A stretch of 64,000 bases of DNA from Sinorhizobium sojae CCBAU 05684 (GTDB lineage: Bacteria > Pseudomonadota > Alphaproteobacteria > Rhizobiales > Rhizobiaceae), in the NCBI RefSeq assembly GCF_002288525.1, contig NZ_CP023067.1:1488001-1552000 (forward strand), written 5' to 3'. Below the pieces are notes generated by a model that did not search any database, was not told the DNA's origin, and saw nothing but the letters and a program-made list of their open reading frames with translations. This document shows, piece after piece, positions 27,930 to 38,607 of the stretch. Each line of letters starts with the position of its first letter. The stretch's first letter is position 1. The position numbers and the translations under genes are program-made.

Positions 27930-27944
27930 GTTCTTTTTTTGTTC
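27930..27944. promoter_or_regulatory. LexA (SOS) box between ssb and uvrA
   Basis: GTTC-N7-GTTC at 27930-27944 is the alphaproteobacterial LexA operator in its exact form. It is 126 bp from each start codon, and both ssb and uvrA are SOS genes in many bacteria, so one site may serve both promoters. Confidence 0.8.
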
Positions 27945-28069
27945 TAGCGATTGCCTATTATCCTGTCAACCGAATCGCAATTGATTGGCCTCTTCGCCGT
28001 TTGCGCCTCGACATGGGCGCAGTCGTCATTACATAGGAGGCTTCAACCGACCTGCAAAGCTGACTTCCG

Positions 28070-30991
28070 ATGAGCGAACTCAAGACCATCTCCATTCGCG
28101 GCGCGCGCGAGCACAATCTCAAGGGCATCGACCTCGATCTGCCGCGCAACAAGCTGATCGTGATGACCGGGCTTTCCGGATCCGGCAAATCCTCGCTCGC
28201 CTTCGATACGATCTATGCGGAGGGCCAGCGCCGCTACGTCGAAAGCCTGTCGGCCTATGCCCGCCAGTTCCTGGAGATGATGCAGAAGCCGGACGTCGAT
28301 CAGATAGACGGGCTATCGCCGGCGATCTCGATCGAGCAGAAGACGACCTCGCGCAACCCGCGCTCGACGGTCGGGACCGTTACCGAGATCTACGACTATC
28401 TGCGCCTGCTCTTCGCGCGCGTCGGCGTGCCCTATTCGCCGGCAACGGGGCTGCCGATCGAAAGCCAGACGGTCAGCCAGATGGTCGATCGCGTGCTGGG
28501 GTTCGGAGAAGGCACCCGTCTCTACATGTTGGCGCCGCTCGTGCGGGGCCGCAAAGGCGAGTACAAGAAGGAACTCGCCGAGCTGATGAAGAAGGGCTTC
28601 CAGCGCGTCAAGGTGGACGGGCAGTTTTACGAGATCGCCGACGTCCCGGCGCTCGACAAGAAATTCAAGCACGATATCGACGTCGTCGTCGACCGCGTCG
28701 TCGTCCGGCCCGATCTCGCCACTCGCCTCGCCGACAGCATCGAGACCTGCCTGACGCTTGCCGACGGGCTGGCCGTCGCCGAGTTCGCCGACCGGCCGCT
28801 GCCCCCGGAGGAAACGGCGGCCGGTGGCGCGGCCAACAAGTCTCTCAACGAGACGCATGAGCGCATGCTGTTCTCGGAAAAATTCGCCTGTCCGGTGTCC
28901 GGCTTCACCATTCCGGAGGTCGAGCCGCGGCTTTTCTCGTTCAACAATCCCTTCGGCGCCTGCACGACCTGCGACGGTCTCGGCAGCCAGCAGAAGATCG
29001 ACGAGGCGCTGGTCGTTTCGGAGCCGAACAGGACGCTGCGCGACGGCGCCATTGCGCCCTGGGCGAAATCGACCTCGCCCTATTACAACCAGACGCTCGA
29101 GGCGCTCGGCAAGGTCTTCGACTTCAAGCTCGGCAACCGCTGGAGCGAGCTTTCGGCGGAAGCGCAGAAGGCGATCCTCTACGGCACCGAGGAAAAGATC
29201 ACCTTCCACTATCGGGACGGTGCCCGCGCCTACAACACGACCAAGACCTTCGAGGGCGTCGTGCCCAATCTCGAGCGGCGCTGGAAGGAGACCGACAGCG
29301 CCTGGGCGCGGGAAGAAATCGAACGCTTCATGTCGGCCGCGCCCTGCCCCGCCTGCGCCGGCTACCGGCTGAAGCCCGAGGCGCTGGCGGTCAAGATCAA
29401 TGAGCTGCATATCGGCGAGGTCACGGACATGTCGATCCGGGCGGCCCGCGACTGGTTCGAGGCGTTGCCGCAGCAGCTCAGCACTAAGCAGAACGAAATT
29501 GCCGTGCGGATCCTCAAGGAGATCCGCGAGCGGCTGCGCTTCCTGAACGATGTCGGGCTCGAATATTTGAGCCTGTCGCGCAATTCCGGCACGCTCTCCG
29601 GCGGCGAAAGCCAGCGCATCCGCCTTGCCTCCCAGATCGGCTCCGGCCTGACCGGCGTGCTCTATGTGCTGGATGAGCCGTCGATCGGTCTGCACCAGCG
29701 CGACAATGCCCGCCTGCTCGATACGCTGAGGCACCTGCGCGATATCGGCAACACCGTCATCGTCGTCGAACATGACGAGGATGCCATCCTGACGGCGGAC
29801 TATGTCGTCGATATCGGACCGGCGGCCGGCATCCATGGCGGTGAGATCGTGGCCGAAGGCCCGCCATCCGAGATCATGGCCAGTGCGAAGTCGCTGACCG
29901 GCAAATATCTCTCAGGCGAGCTTTCCGTCGGCGTTCCTGCCGAAAGACGAAAGCCGAAAAAAAAGAAGGAAATCACCGTCGTAGGAGCGTGTGCTAACAA
30001 TCTGAAGAATGTTACGGCATCGATCCCGCTCGGCGTTTTCACAGCGGTTACCGGCGTCTCGGGCGGCGGCAAATCCACCTTCCTCATCGAGACGCTCTAC
30101 AAGGCGGCGGCGCGCCGTATCATGGGCGCGCGCGAAAACCCGGCCGATCACGACCGCATCGACGGTTTCGAGCATATCGACAAGGTGATCGACATCGACC
30201 AGTCGCCGATCGGCCGTACGCCACGTTCGAATCCGGCGACCTATACCGGTGCCTTCACGCCAATTCGCGACTGGTTCGCCGGCCTGCCGGAGGCAAAGGC
30301 GCGCGGCTACCAGCCGGGCCGCTTCTCCTTCAATGTCAAGGGCGGTCGCTGCGAGGCCTGCCAGGGCGACGGCGTTATCAAGATCGAGATGCATTTCCTG
30401 CCCGACGTCTATGTCACTTGCGACGTGTGCCACGGCAAGCGCTATAATCGCGAAACGCTCGACGTGCATTTCAAGGGCAAGTCGATTGCCGACGTCCTCG
30501 ACATGACGGTCGAGGAAGGCGTCGAATTCTTCTCCGCCGTCCCCGCGGTGCGTGACAAGCTGGTGACGCTGAACCAGGTGGGACTCGGCTACATCAAGAT
30601 CGGCCAGCAGGCGAACACGCTTTCGGGCGGCGAAGCCCAGCGCGTGAAGCTTGCCAAGGAATTGTCGAAGCGGTCGACCGGGCGCACGCTATACATACTC
30701 GACGAGCCGACAACCGGCTTGCATTTCCATGACGTAGCCAAGCTTCTTGAAGTTCTGCATGAGCTCGTCAACCAGGGCAATTCGGTCGTGGTCATCGAGC
30801 ATAATCTCGAAGTGATCAAGACGGCGGACTGGATCATCGACTTCGGCCCGGAGGGCGGCGACGGCGGCGGTGAAGTCATTGCCCAGGGCACGCCGGAAGA
30901 CGTCGTAAAGGAACCTCGCTCCTATACCGGGCAGTTCCTGAAGGAGCTTCTGGAGCGCCGGCCGACGAAGAAGGCCGTCGCGGCGGAATGA
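28070..30991 (+). CDS. uvrA: Excinuclease ABC subunit A
   Basis: The 973-residue UvrA, the damage-recognition ATPase of nucleotide excision repair, loads UvrB. Two ABC ATPase modules are seen: Walker [15 protein letters not shown] near residue 35 with signature [13 protein letters not shown], and [14 protein letters not shown] about residue 660 with [13 protein letters not shown]. Zinc-finger cysteines appear in CPVSGF...CTTC and CEACQGDG...[10 protein letters not shown]. The gene follows an SOS box, consistent with DNA-damage induction. Confidence 0.98.
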   Translation: MSELKTISIRGAREHNLKGIDLDLPRNKLIVMTGLSGSGKSSLAFDTIYAEGQRRYVESLSAYARQFLEMMQKPDVDQIDGLSPAISIEQKTTSRNPRSTVGTVTEIYDYLRLLFARVGVPYSPATGLPIESQTVSQMVDRVLGFGEGTRLYMLAPLVRGRKGEYKKELAELMKKGFQRVKVDGQFYEIADVPALDKKFKHDIDVVVDRVVVRPDLATRLADSIETCLTLADGLAVAEFADRPLPPEETAAGGAANKSLNETHERMLFSEKFACPVSGFTIPEVEPRLFSFNNPFGACTTCDGLGSQQKIDEALVVSEPNRTLRDGAIAPWAKSTSPYYNQTLEALGKVFDFKLGNRWSELSAEAQKAILYGTEEKITFHYRDGARAYNTTKTFEGVVPNLERRWKETDSAWAREEIERFMSAAPCPACAGYRLKPEALAVKINELHIGEVTDMSIRAARDWFEALPQQLSTKQNEIAVRILKEIRERLRFLNDVGLEYLSLSRNSGTLSGGESQRIRLASQIGSGLTGVLYVLDEPSIGLHQRDNARLLDTLRHLRDIGNTVIVVEHDEDAILTADYVVDIGPAAGIHGGEIVAEGPPSEIMASAKSLTGKYLSGELSVGVPAERRKPKKKKEITVVGACANNLKNVTASIPLGVFTAVTGVSGGGKSTFLIETLYKAAARRIMGARENPADHDRIDGFEHIDKVIDIDQSPIGRTPRSNPATYTGAFTPIRDWFAGLPEAKARGYQPGRFSFNVKGGRCEACQGDGVIKIEMHFLPDVYVTCDVCHGKRYNRETLDVHFKGKSIADVLDMTVEEGVEFFSAVPAVRDKLVTLNQVGLGYIKIGQQANTLSGGEAQRVKLAKELSKRSTGRTLYILDEPTTGLHFHDVAKLLEVLHELVNQGNSVVVIEHNLEVIKTADWIIDFGPEGGDGGGEVIAQGTPEDVVKEPRSYTGQFLKELLERRPTKKAVAAE

Positions 30992-31012
30992 CCGGCGCTG
31001 GCGGATCGACGC

Positions 31013-31100
31013 GACGATCGGAATATTTTCGGAAAGCTCGATAAGCAGTTTCATGGAGTTGCAGCGACCTTTGCGCGTCTGAAAGACGCGCGGCGCTGTA
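31013..31100 (+). repeat. Dispersed palindromic repeat, copy 2
   Basis: Contains both modules: ATTTTCGGAAAGCTCGATAA-like upstream part and the core GCAGCGACCTTTGCGCGTCT to GGCGCTGTA. It lies just after uvrA and may form the 3' end of its transcript. Confidence 0.85.
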
Positions 31101-31160
31101 GGGTTCCAAAGACCTGACCCTGGAATACTTGCCCCTGCACTGCAGGTTGAGGAGGAGACG

Positions 31161-31964
31161 ATGGCAGAAACCGGAACAATCCGCGTCGGCATTGGCGGCT
31201 GGACCTTCGAGCCATGGGAGGCAAGCTTCTATCCCGCCGATCTTCCGAAGAAGCGGCAGCTGGAATTCGCCGGCAAGGAACTGCGCACGATTGAAGTCAA
31301 TGGCACCTATTACAGCTCGCAGAAGCCGGCGACCTTTGCCAAATGGGCCGCGGACGTGCCGGACGGTTTCATCTTCTCACTGAAGGCGAGCCGCTTCGTG
31401 ACGAATCGCCGAGTCCTCTCCGAGGCCGGCGAATCGATGGAACGGTTCCTGACCCAGGGCCTGACCGAACTGGGCGATCGCCTCGGTCCGATTCTCTGGC
31501 AGTTCGCCGCCACCAAGAAATTCGAGCCCGACGATTTCGAGGGATTTCTGAAGTTGCTGCCGGAGAAGCAGGATGGATTGACGCTCCGTCACGTGGTCGA
31601 GGTCCGCCACCCCTCATTCCAGTCGCCGGACTTCGTGGCGATGCTCGACAAGTACAAGGTGGCGGTGGTGCTTGCCGAGCATGCGGATTATCCGATGCTC
31701 GCGGACGTCACCGCCGACTTCGTCTATGCCCGGCTGCAGAAGGGGAGCGACGAGGTGGAAACCTGCTATCCCCCGAAAGTCCTCGATCTTTGGGCCGACA
31801 GGCTCAAGGCCTTTGCCGCGGGCCATGAGCCGGACGGCCTCGAAAAGAGCGCGCCGGAGCGAAAGGCGGAAAGCCGGCCGCGCGACGTCTTTGCCTTCTT
31901 CATCAGCTCGGGCAAGGTCAATGCGCCGAACGGTGCGCGGGAGTTGCAGAAGCGGGTTGATTGA
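31161..31964 (+). CDS. DUF72 (YecE-like) protein
   Basis: A 267-residue TIM-barrel-like protein of the DUF72 family. The N-terminal IRVGIGGWTFEPWEASFYP and TIEVNGTYYSSQKPATFAKW are the family signatures, and VVEVRHPSF is the central conserved strand. Function is not established for any member, though a hydrolase-like active site is suspected. The start has GGAGGAGA, a near-perfect SD. Not obviously in an operon. Confidence 0.88.
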   Translation: MAETGTIRVGIGGWTFEPWEASFYPADLPKKRQLEFAGKELRTIEVNGTYYSSQKPATFAKWAADVPDGFIFSLKASRFVTNRRVLSEAGESMERFLTQGLTELGDRLGPILWQFAATKKFEPDDFEGFLKLLPEKQDGLTLRHVVEVRHPSFQSPDFVAMLDKYKVAVVLAEHADYPMLADVTADFVYARLQKGSDEVETCYPPKVLDLWADRLKAFAAGHEPDGLEKSAPERKAESRPRDVFAFFISSGKVNAPNGARELQKRVD

Positions 31965-32259
31965 GGCCGGTTCAACGGCGTGTCTCCACGTGCCGCGCCT
32001 GGATTGCGCCCGAGATGTGGATGGCATGATCCTTTCATCGGCACGCCTCATGCCGCGGTCGCGAATCGCGCGGCCCGGATGCATCACATCGCGGCTCGGC
32101 GTGCAATCGCGAGTGGCGCTGCGACATCTCCCTACCCCTTATTTTTACCCCTGAAAATTTCGATTTCCCGGTTGTAGCTTCGCCGCCATCGGAGACAACC
32201 GGCGGAAGTGCCTGATTTTCAACGACTTGATCGATGTCCCCGTTTTCCACAAGCGATCC

Positions 32260-32275
32260 ACACAAGATATAGGGG
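32260..32275. promoter_or_regulatory. Isolated NrdR-like box
   Basis: ACACAAGATATAGGGG matches 14 of 16 positions of the NrdR consensus I remember (acaCwAtATaTwGkgt). It is 246 bp upstream of the paired boxes and has no partner at the usual distance, so it may be fortuitous. Confidence 0.35.
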
Positions 32276-32505
32276 CCAAACTTCTGTCACAAACCACCCC
32301 TTGACGCCCGGAGCCGATTCACGGTTAATGGATTTCACGTTGCGACGGCGGCGGACCGGGTTGTTTAGCGGCCGGTTCATCCCCCCAAATCGTCGGTTCT
32401 GACCAGCGCCAAGCGGATAGTTCCCGTGAGGCGGCAATGGCGGAGCTTTGCGCGGTTTGCGGGTGCTGCCTGAGCGATATTCGGACTGGCGTAAACAAGC
32501 TGTTA

Positions 32506-32552
32506 ATACTATATTTAGCGTTTGCAGCCAGCATAATCACAAGATACAGGGT
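32506..32552. promoter_or_regulatory. Paired NrdR-like boxes upstream of nrdJ
   Basis: Two 16-bp sites, ATACTATATTTAGCGT (32506-32521) and TCACAAGATACAGGGT (32537-32552), each match 13 of 16 consensus positions. Their starts are 31 bp apart, the three-helical-turn spacing typical of NrdR operators. They lie about 120 bp before nrdJ, so repression of nrdJ by NrdR-(d)ATP is likely. Confidence 0.65.
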
Positions 32553-32670
32553 CACCCAGGGCTTGGGTTTCTCAAAAAGGACGAAAGCTGGAGCTGGCTG
32601 CGGGAACGCTTGCGGCCGGGCGGGGTTAACTGCGCTCAATCGGCGCGAAGGCAATAAGGGACACGGGACA

Positions 32671-35600
32671 ATGAAGATCGAACGTCGATTCACCAAGGCA
32701 GGGCAATCCGCCTATGCCGAGATCGATTTCCGCAAGGCGACGAGCGAGATCAAGAACCCGGATGGCTCGATCGTTTTCCGTCTGGAGAACATCGACGTGC
32801 CGGCGCAGTTCTCCCAGGTCGCCGCCGACATCCTTGCGCAGAAATATTTTCGCAAGGCCGGCGTTCCGGCAAAGCTGAAGCGCGTCGAGGAAAACGATGT
32901 GCCCTCCTTCCTGTGGCGCTCGGTTCCGGACACGGACGCGCTGAAAGCCCTGCCGAAGGATGAGCAATACGGCTCGGAAACGGATGCGCGCCAGGTTTTC
33001 GATCGCCTGGCCGGCACTTGGACCTATTGGGGCTGGAAGGGCGGCTATTTCGACACGGAAGAAGACGCGGCCGCCTTCCGCGATGAGCTCGCCTATATGC
33101 TCGCCACCCAGCGCGTCGCGCCCAACTCGCCGCAATGGTTCAACACCGGCCTGCACTGGGCCTATGGCATCGACGGTCCCGGACAGGGCCACTTCTATGT
33201 CGATCCCTTCACCGGCAAGCTGACGAAGTCGAAGTCCGCCTACGAACATCCCCAGCCGCATGCCTGCTTCATCCAGTCGGTCGCCGACGACCTCGTCAAC
33301 GAGGGCGGCATCATGGATCTGTGGGTGCGGGAAGCCCGCCTCTTCAAATACGGCTCCGGTACCGGCTCCAACTTCTCCCACCTGCGCGCCGAGGGCGAGA
33401 GGCTGTCGGGCGGCGGCAAGTCCTCCGGCCTCATGAGCTTCCTGAAGATCGGCGACCGCGCCGCCGGCGCCATCAAATCGGGCGGCACGACGCGCCGCGC
33501 CGCCAAGATGGTCGTCGTCGACATCGACCATCCGGATATCGAGGAATATATCAATTGGAAGGTCAAGGAAGAGCAGAAGGTCGCTGCCCTGGTCACCGGT
33601 TCCAAGATCGTCGCCAGGCACCTGAAGGCGATCATGAAGGCCTGCGTCAATTGCGACGGCAGCGACGATGCCTGCTTCGACCCGAAGCAGAATCCGGCCC
33701 TGAGACGCGAGATCCGCGCCGCCAAGCAGGCCGCGGTTCCGGAAAATTACGTCAAGCGCGTCATCCAGTTCGCACGCCAGGGCTACAAGGACATCGAGTT
33801 CAAGACCTATGACACGGACTGGGATTCGGAAGCCTATCTGACGGTCTCCGGCCAGAACTCCAACAACTCCGTCTCGATCAAGGACGATTTCCTGCGCGCC
33901 GTCGAGGCCGACGGCGACTGGCACCTGACGGCCCGCAAGGACGGCCGCGTGATGAAGACGGTGAAGGCGCGCGACCTCTGGGAGTCGATCTCCTATGCCG
34001 CCTGGGCTTCCGCCGATCCGGGCCTGCATTTCAACACGACGATGAACGACTGGCACACCTGCCCGGCCGCCGGCCCGATCCGCGCATCGAACCCGTGCTC
34101 GGAATATATGTTCCTCGACGACACGGCCTGCAACCTCGCATCGCTCAATCTGATGCAGTTCAAGGATGCGGCGACTAAACGGATCAACATCGCCGATTAC
34201 GAACACGCCGTCCGCCTCTGGACGGTCGTGCTCGAAGTCTCGGTGATGATGGCGCAGTTCCCGTCGCGCGAAATCGCCGAGCTCTCCTATGAATATCGCA
34301 CGCTCGGCCTCGGCTATGCCAATATCGGCGGCCTCCTGATGTCTTCGGGCATTCCCTATGATTCGCCCGAGGGCCGCGCCATTGCCGGCGCGCTGACGGC
34401 GATCATGACCGGTATCGCCTATGCGACTTCGGCCGAGATCTCCGCCAAGCTCGGCCCCTTCCCGAGCTTTGCCCCGAACCGCGACAACATGCTGCGTGTG
34501 ATGCGCAATCATCGCCGCGCGGCCCATGGCGAAACATCGGGCTATGAGGGCCTGGCGGTCGATCCGGTTGCGCTCGTTCATTCCGACTGCCCGGACCAGG
34601 ACCTGATCGCGCATGCCAAGAGCGCCTGGGACAAGGCCGTCGAGCTCGGCGAGAAGCATGGCTACCGCAACGCCCAGGCGACGGTGATCGCGCCGACCGG
34701 CACGATCGGCCTGGTGATGGATTGCGACACGACCGGCATCGAGCCCGATTTCGCGCTGGTCAAGTTCAAGAAGCTCGCCGGCGGCGGCTATTTCAAGATC
34801 ATCAACCGCGCCGTGCCCGAGGCGCTGCGCACGCTCGGCTATTCCGAAAGCCAGATCGCCGAGATCGAGGCCTATGCGGTCGGCCACGGCAACCTCAACC
34901 AGGCGCCGGCCATCAACCCGACGACGCTGAAGGCCAAGGGCTTTACCGACGAGAAGATCGAGGCGGTCAATGCGGCGCTGAAATCCGCCTTCGACATCAA
35001 GTTCGTCTTCAACCAGTGGACGCTCGGCGCCGACTTCCTGAAAGCGACGCTGAAGGTCAGCGACGAGCAGCTCGCCTCGATGGACTTCAACCTCCTCGAG
35101 CACATCGGCTTCTCGAAGAAGGACATCGAAGCCGCCAATATCCACGTCTGCGGCGCGATGACGCTCGAAGGGGCGCCGTTCCTGAAGGCCGAGCACCTGC
35201 CGGTCTTCGATTGCGCCAATCCCTGCGGCAAGATCGGTAAGCGCTACCTTTCGGTCGAAAGCCATATCCGCATGATGGCGGCCGCCCAGCCCTTCATCTC
35301 GGGCGCGATCTCCAAGACGATCAACATGCCGAACGAGGCGACCGTCGAGGATTGCAAGAACGCCTACATGCTCTCCTGGAAACTGGCGCTGAAGGCGAAC
35401 GCGCTTTACCGCGACGGCTCCAAGCTGTCGCAGCCGCTCAACGCCTCGCTGATCGAGGACGAGGAAGAGGAAGAGGCGATCGAGGAGCTGATGCAGGCGC
35501 CGGCCGCAGCCCAGGCGGTCGCCGTCACCGAGAAGATCGTCGAGCGCGTCATCGAGAAGGTGGTGCGTGCCCGCGAAAAACTGCCGAACCGCCGCCAGGG

Positions 35601-36462
35601 TTATACCCAGAAGGCGATCGTCGGCGGCCACAAGGTGTATCTGCGCACCGGCGAATTCGGCGACGGCCGTCTCGGCGAGATCTTCATCGACATGCACAAG
35701 GAAGGTGCGGCCTTCCGTGCGATGATGAACAACTTCGCCATCGCCATCTCGCTCGGCCTGCAATATGGCGTGCCGCTCGAGGAATATGTGGAGGCCTTCA
35801 CCTTCACCAAGTTCGAGCCGGCCGGCATGGTGCAGGGCAATGACGCGATCAAGAACGCGACGTCGATCCTCGACTACGTGTTCCGCGAGCTTGCCGTCTC
35901 CTATCTCGGCCGCCACGACCTCGCCCATGTCGACACGTCGGACTTCAGCAATACGGCGCTCGGCCGCGGCATCCAGGAAGGCAAGACCAATCTCGTCTCG
36001 ACCGGCTGGACCCGCGGCTACAAGCCGACCCTCGTTGGCGGCTCGGGCGAGCGCTCCGAACCGAAGGGCGCTTCGACCGCGGCCCCTGCCCGCGCCTCCG
36101 GCGGCGCGACCGTCACCTCCATCGCGGGCAATGCCGCGCGCAAGCTGGAGCCGGCGACGGCCGCCGCCACTTCCGAAGTCGTGGCCTTCAAGCGCGACTA
36201 TGAGGAACGCGCCGCGGAACTCGCCGAAGAGGTTGCCAACGAAGCCGAACAGGACGTAACCGCCCTCTTCTCCGACAAGGCCGCCGCGGAAGCCGCTGCC
36301 GCCAAGTCGGAGGCGAAGAAGGTCGAGGCCGAACGCCGCGCCCGCTCGATCATGCAGGGCTATACCGGGAACATGTGCACCGAGTGCCAGAACTTCACCA
36401 TGGTGCGAAACGGTACGTGCGAAAAGTGTGACACCTGCGGTGCCACGAGCGGGTGCTCGTAA
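32671..36462 (+). CDS. nrdJ: Class II (vitamin B12-dependent) ribonucleotide reductase
   Basis: A 1263-residue adenosylcobalamin-dependent ribonucleoside reductase that makes deoxynucleotides without oxygen or a separate radical subunit. [18 protein letters not shown] text ([14 protein letters not shown]), the active-site [20 protein letters not shown] and CANPCGKIG are present. The C-terminus carries a zinc ribbon with CTEC, CEKCDTC and a terminal SGCS; such Cys-rich tails reduce the active-site disulfide. ATG 32671 was chosen because the ORF extension to 32437 overlaps the regulatory boxes. Class II enzyme use makes growth B12-dependent. Confidence 0.96.
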   Translation: MKIERRFTKAGQSAYAEIDFRKATSEIKNPDGSIVFRLENIDVPAQFSQVAADILAQKYFRKAGVPAKLKRVEENDVPSFLWRSVPDTDALKALPKDEQYGSETDARQVFDRLAGTWTYWGWKGGYFDTEEDAAAFRDELAYMLATQRVAPNSPQWFNTGLHWAYGIDGPGQGHFYVDPFTGKLTKSKSAYEHPQPHACFIQSVADDLVNEGGIMDLWVREARLFKYGSGTGSNFSHLRAEGERLSGGGKSSGLMSFLKIGDRAAGAIKSGGTTRRAAKMVVVDIDHPDIEEYINWKVKEEQKVAALVTGSKIVARHLKAIMKACVNCDGSDDACFDPKQNPALRREIRAAKQAAVPENYVKRVIQFARQGYKDIEFKTYDTDWDSEAYLTVSGQNSNNSVSIKDDFLRAVEADGDWHLTARKDGRVMKTVKARDLWESISYAAWASADPGLHFNTTMNDWHTCPAAGPIRASNPCSEYMFLDDTACNLASLNLMQFKDAATKRINIADYEHAVRLWTVVLEVSVMMAQFPSREIAELSYEYRTLGLGYANIGGLLMSSGIPYDSPEGRAIAGALTAIMTGIAYATSAEISAKLGPFPSFAPNRDNMLRVMRNHRRAAHGETSGYEGLAVDPVALVHSDCPDQDLIAHAKSAWDKAVELGEKHGYRNAQATVIAPTGTIGLVMDCDTTGIEPDFALVKFKKLAGGGYFKIINRAVPEALRTLGYSESQIAEIEAYAVGHGNLNQAPAINPTTLKAKGFTDEKIEAVNAALKSAFDIKFVFNQWTLGADFLKATLKVSDEQLASMDFNLLEHIGFSKKDIEAANIHVCGAMTLEGAPFLKAEHLPVFDCANPCGKIGKRYLSVESHIRMMAAAQPFISGAISKTINMPNEATVEDCKNAYMLSWKLALKANALYRDGSKLSQPLNASLIEDEEEEEAIEELMQAPAAAQAVAVTEKIVERVIEKVVRAREKLPNRRQGYTQKAIVGGHKVYLRTGEFGDGRLGEIFIDMHKEGAAFRAMMNNFAIAISLGLQYGVPLEEYVEAFTFTKFEPAGMVQGNDAIKNATSILDYVFRELAVSYLGRHDLAHVDTSDFSNTALGRGIQEGKTNLVSTGWTRGYKPTLVGGSGERSEPKGASTAAPARASGGATVTSIAGNAARKLEPATAAATSEVVAFKRDYEERAAELAEEVANEAEQDVTALFSDKAAAEAAAAKSEAKKVEAERRARSIMQGYTGNMCTECQNFTMVRNGTCEKCDTCGATSGCS

Positions 36463-36572
36463 GGTCGGGCGGCAGCGGCTTTGTGTAACTGAGAAACCGA
36501 ACGTAGTTCTGGCCAATACGGCTTAAAACTGGCCATAGTTGAAGCTGAAATTGGCCTAGAGAATACGCGAGA

Positions 36573-36617
36573 AAAAGCCAAGAGGGGCAGGTCTGCGACC
36601 TGCCCCTCTTGGCTTTT
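36573..36617. terminator. Bidirectional terminator between nrdJ and rtcB-like gene
   Basis: Perfect 20-bp stem (36573-36592 with 36598-36617), loop CTGCG, ending in AAAA/TTTT on both strands. It separates two convergent genes. Confidence 0.9.
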
Positions 36618-36647
36618 CTAGGCTAAAAGCCCTGCGCAGAAAGTATG

Positions 36648-38090
36648 CTACCCCTTTACCGTGAGCACCGGCCGGATCTTGGCGGCCCGGCTGACCATGC
36701 CGGCCTCCACCATAGGGTCGACGACGGCCTCAATCGGACGATAAGCGCCGGGCGCCTCCTCCTTAAGCCGACCTTCGAGTTCCGCGACGACGTCCGCACG
36801 CCCGCGCAAGAGCGGATCGTTCGGATCGACAGGGCCGACGACCCGCAGGCTGGCGTCGAGACGCGCGGCCGACCGGGCCTCCTGCCTCGAGAGGCGGCGT
36901 CCCGCACCGTGGGCCGAGGACTGCAGGCCCTCCTCGTTTCCCAGCCCACGCAAGAGCCATGTTCCATCGCCCATAGACCCAGGCAGGATGACCGGCTCTC
37001 CGATCCACTCGTACGGGCTTCCGCCCAGCGTACCGACGCCTCTGGCGGGGCAGGCCCCCTTCCGGTGTCGAACGACGTCGCCATCCTGCCATACCGTGTT
37101 GTGCGGAGCGTCGTAGACGAGCCTGTGTTCGACGTCCCGGCCGATCGTGCGCCTGAGAGCCTCCACCGCCGCAAGACCGATAAGAAAGCGGTTGGCGAAG
37201 GCGGCATTGGCGGCGTTGGCATGGCCGTCGAGATACCTTTCGAAGAGGGGTTCGTTCCGTTCGTGGGAGAGAATCCTGTAGTCCGGGACACCATGTCTGC
37301 CGGAATGCAGCGCTTCGCGCACCGCTGTGCCGACACGCTGTCCGAAGTCCAGCGATCCACTATGAACGACGATCACGACCTTTCCACGGGCTAGGCCGCA
37401 GGCGGCGGCGTAGGCGCCGTCCGCAACGCGGTCGACAACCCCGAACTCGACGAAATGGTTGCCGCCTCCGATGGTCCCGAGGATGGCGTCGCGCCTGTAG
37501 TCGTCGTCGATCCGCGCATAGTGCTCGAAGCCCGGATCGACAGCACAACTCGCGAACACGCCTGCATCGCAGGTCCTGTCGAGATCGCCCCACGCCGCCT
37601 CGAGATCAAGGCGAGACAGGAGGCCTTCCCGGCCACGGCCGATACTTTCGAGCAGGCCAGGAAGCCCTTCCCGAAGAACCGCCTGCCGATCTCTTCCAGT
37701 GAGGGCTACGTCCCTGCCGCCCTGAAAGAAGACGTGACGAAGATTGCGGTCCAGCAGTGGCTCGAGATCGTCCTCGGAGACGTTCTCGAGCACGATCATA
37801 CGCATGCCGCAGCCGATGTCGTTGCCGACCAGATGTGGGAGGACTGCACCGCGCACGTCGGCGACGACTCCCACGGGCACGGGGCGGCCGGGATGAAAGT
37901 CGGGCGTCGTCGCTACACGCACGATTTCGGCACCCATCCGCTCCGCTGCTTCGACGCCGGGAAGGGCGGAACAGAGGTCCGAGACGGCACGCGCGCGATG
38001 GCGTTCCGGCTCGTCGCGCGCGACGACCGACCTAATGACGTGTCCTGCGGCGGTGTCGACGCGGATGACGGGGTTTGTGGGGGAATTCAT
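36648..38090 (-). CDS. RtcB-like RNA ligase
   Basis: A 480-residue RtcB-family protein (E. coli RtcB is 408). The metal ligands are recognisable in VGNDIGCGM (Asp, Cys), GGGNHFVEF, VVHSGS and APHNTV; the guanylylated His is in AHGAGR and the C-terminal VLTVKG retains the lysine. RtcB ligates 2',3'-cyclic phosphate RNA ends to 5'-OH ends using GTP. One loop is atypical: HSGSLDFG replaces the usual HSGSRGxG. No archease, RtcA or RtcR neighbour is present, so its RNA target is unknown. Confidence 0.82.
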   Translation of the reverse strand: MNSPTNPVIRVDTAAGHVIRSVVARDEPERHRARAVSDLCSALPGVEAAERMGAEIVRVATTPDFHPGRPVPVGVVADVRGAVLPHLVGNDIGCGMRMIVLENVSEDDLEPLLDRNLRHVFFQGGRDVALTGRDRQAVLREGLPGLLESIGRGREGLLSRLDLEAAWGDLDRTCDAGVFASCAVDPGFEHYARIDDDYRRDAILGTIGGGNHFVEFGVVDRVADGAYAAACGLARGKVVIVVHSGSLDFGQRVGTAVREALHSGRHGVPDYRILSHERNEPLFERYLDGHANAANAAFANRFLIGLAAVEALRRTIGRDVEHRLVYDAPHNTVWQDGDVVRHRKGACPARGVGTLGGSPYEWIGEPVILPGSMGDGTWLLRGLGNEEGLQSSAHGAGRRLSRQEARSAARLDASLRVVGPVDPNDPLLRGRADVVAELEGRLKEEAPGAYRPIEAVVDPMVEAGMVSRAAKIRPVLTVKG

Positions 38091-38245
38091 CTTGCTTCTC
38101 CGATTGCCATGGGTTCAGCAGCCGCGGCGATACGGATTGGCATGACATTTAGATTGTGAAGGACTCCGCGTCAACGAGTGATTCGAGCGCGTTGATCAAA
38201 GCACGCCCACAAAGAATTGTCGGGCAGGAAAGGAGGAAGGCAGCC

Positions 38246-38452
38246 ATGAGGTTTGAACTGACCGCGGGCGGAGCAACTGTCGTGATCGACCCGAGGAACT
38301 GCGATTTCTCCGCCCACGTCGAGGGGGACGCGGTCGAGCTTAATTGACCGGACGCAAGTCTTTACGGCATTGATTCCATCATCGGTGACGCATCGGGCCT
38401 CCCCGTGACGGCGGTCGACTTCCTGACGCGGATGAGTCGATATTGGTTCTAG
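38246..38452 (+). pseudogene. Possible small gene interrupted by an in-frame TGA
   Basis: ATG 38246 has a strong SD (AGGAGGAAGG at 38231-38240). The first 33 codons (MRFELTAGGATVVIDPRNCD and on) stop at a TGA at 38345-38347. The same frame then stays open for another 34 codons (YGIDSIIGDASGLPVTAVDF and on) to a TAG at 38450. Either a 33-residue peptide is made, or a 68-codon gene has been inactivated. I do not recognise the family. Confidence 0.3.
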
Positions 38453-38453
38453 C

Positions 38454-38530
38454 AGTGGCCCGCGTCCGCATCGGGCCGAAAGCTGCCAAGTTACTTCGGC
38501 AGCTTTCGGCCCGATGCGGACGCGGCACTT
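38454..38530. repeat. Large perfect palindrome (27-bp arms)
   Basis: Arms at 38461-38487 and 38498-38524 are exact complements around a 10-nt loop (AAGTTACTTC); with one bulge the pairing extends a few more bases outward. The arm contains GCATCGGGCCGAAAG, related to the upstream module of the dispersed repeat (GCATCGGCCCGAAA). It starts right after the TAG of the broken small ORF and faces the end of the convergent 78-aa gene. Confidence 0.85.
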
Positions 38531-38607
38531 CAATTCGCGTTCGAAGGCCAAAGCCGGGTGATCAGGTCAACCGTCTACTACGGCCTTTCTGACGACATGG
38601 GACGGCT

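Noticed and set aside
31965..32670. Possible cobalamin riboswitch upstream of the B12-dependent nrdJ
   Set aside because: No B12-box-like segment could be found; the conserved short motifs here fit NrdR boxes instead.
32626..36516. A 1296-codon minus-strand open frame across nrdJ
   Set aside because: It mirrors the nrdJ codon pattern (high-GC third positions) and the translation is low-complexity Arg/Gly/Asp-rich with no known domain. Similar long shadows lie opposite carB, gyrA, uvrA, the SerC-SerA gene and gcvP.
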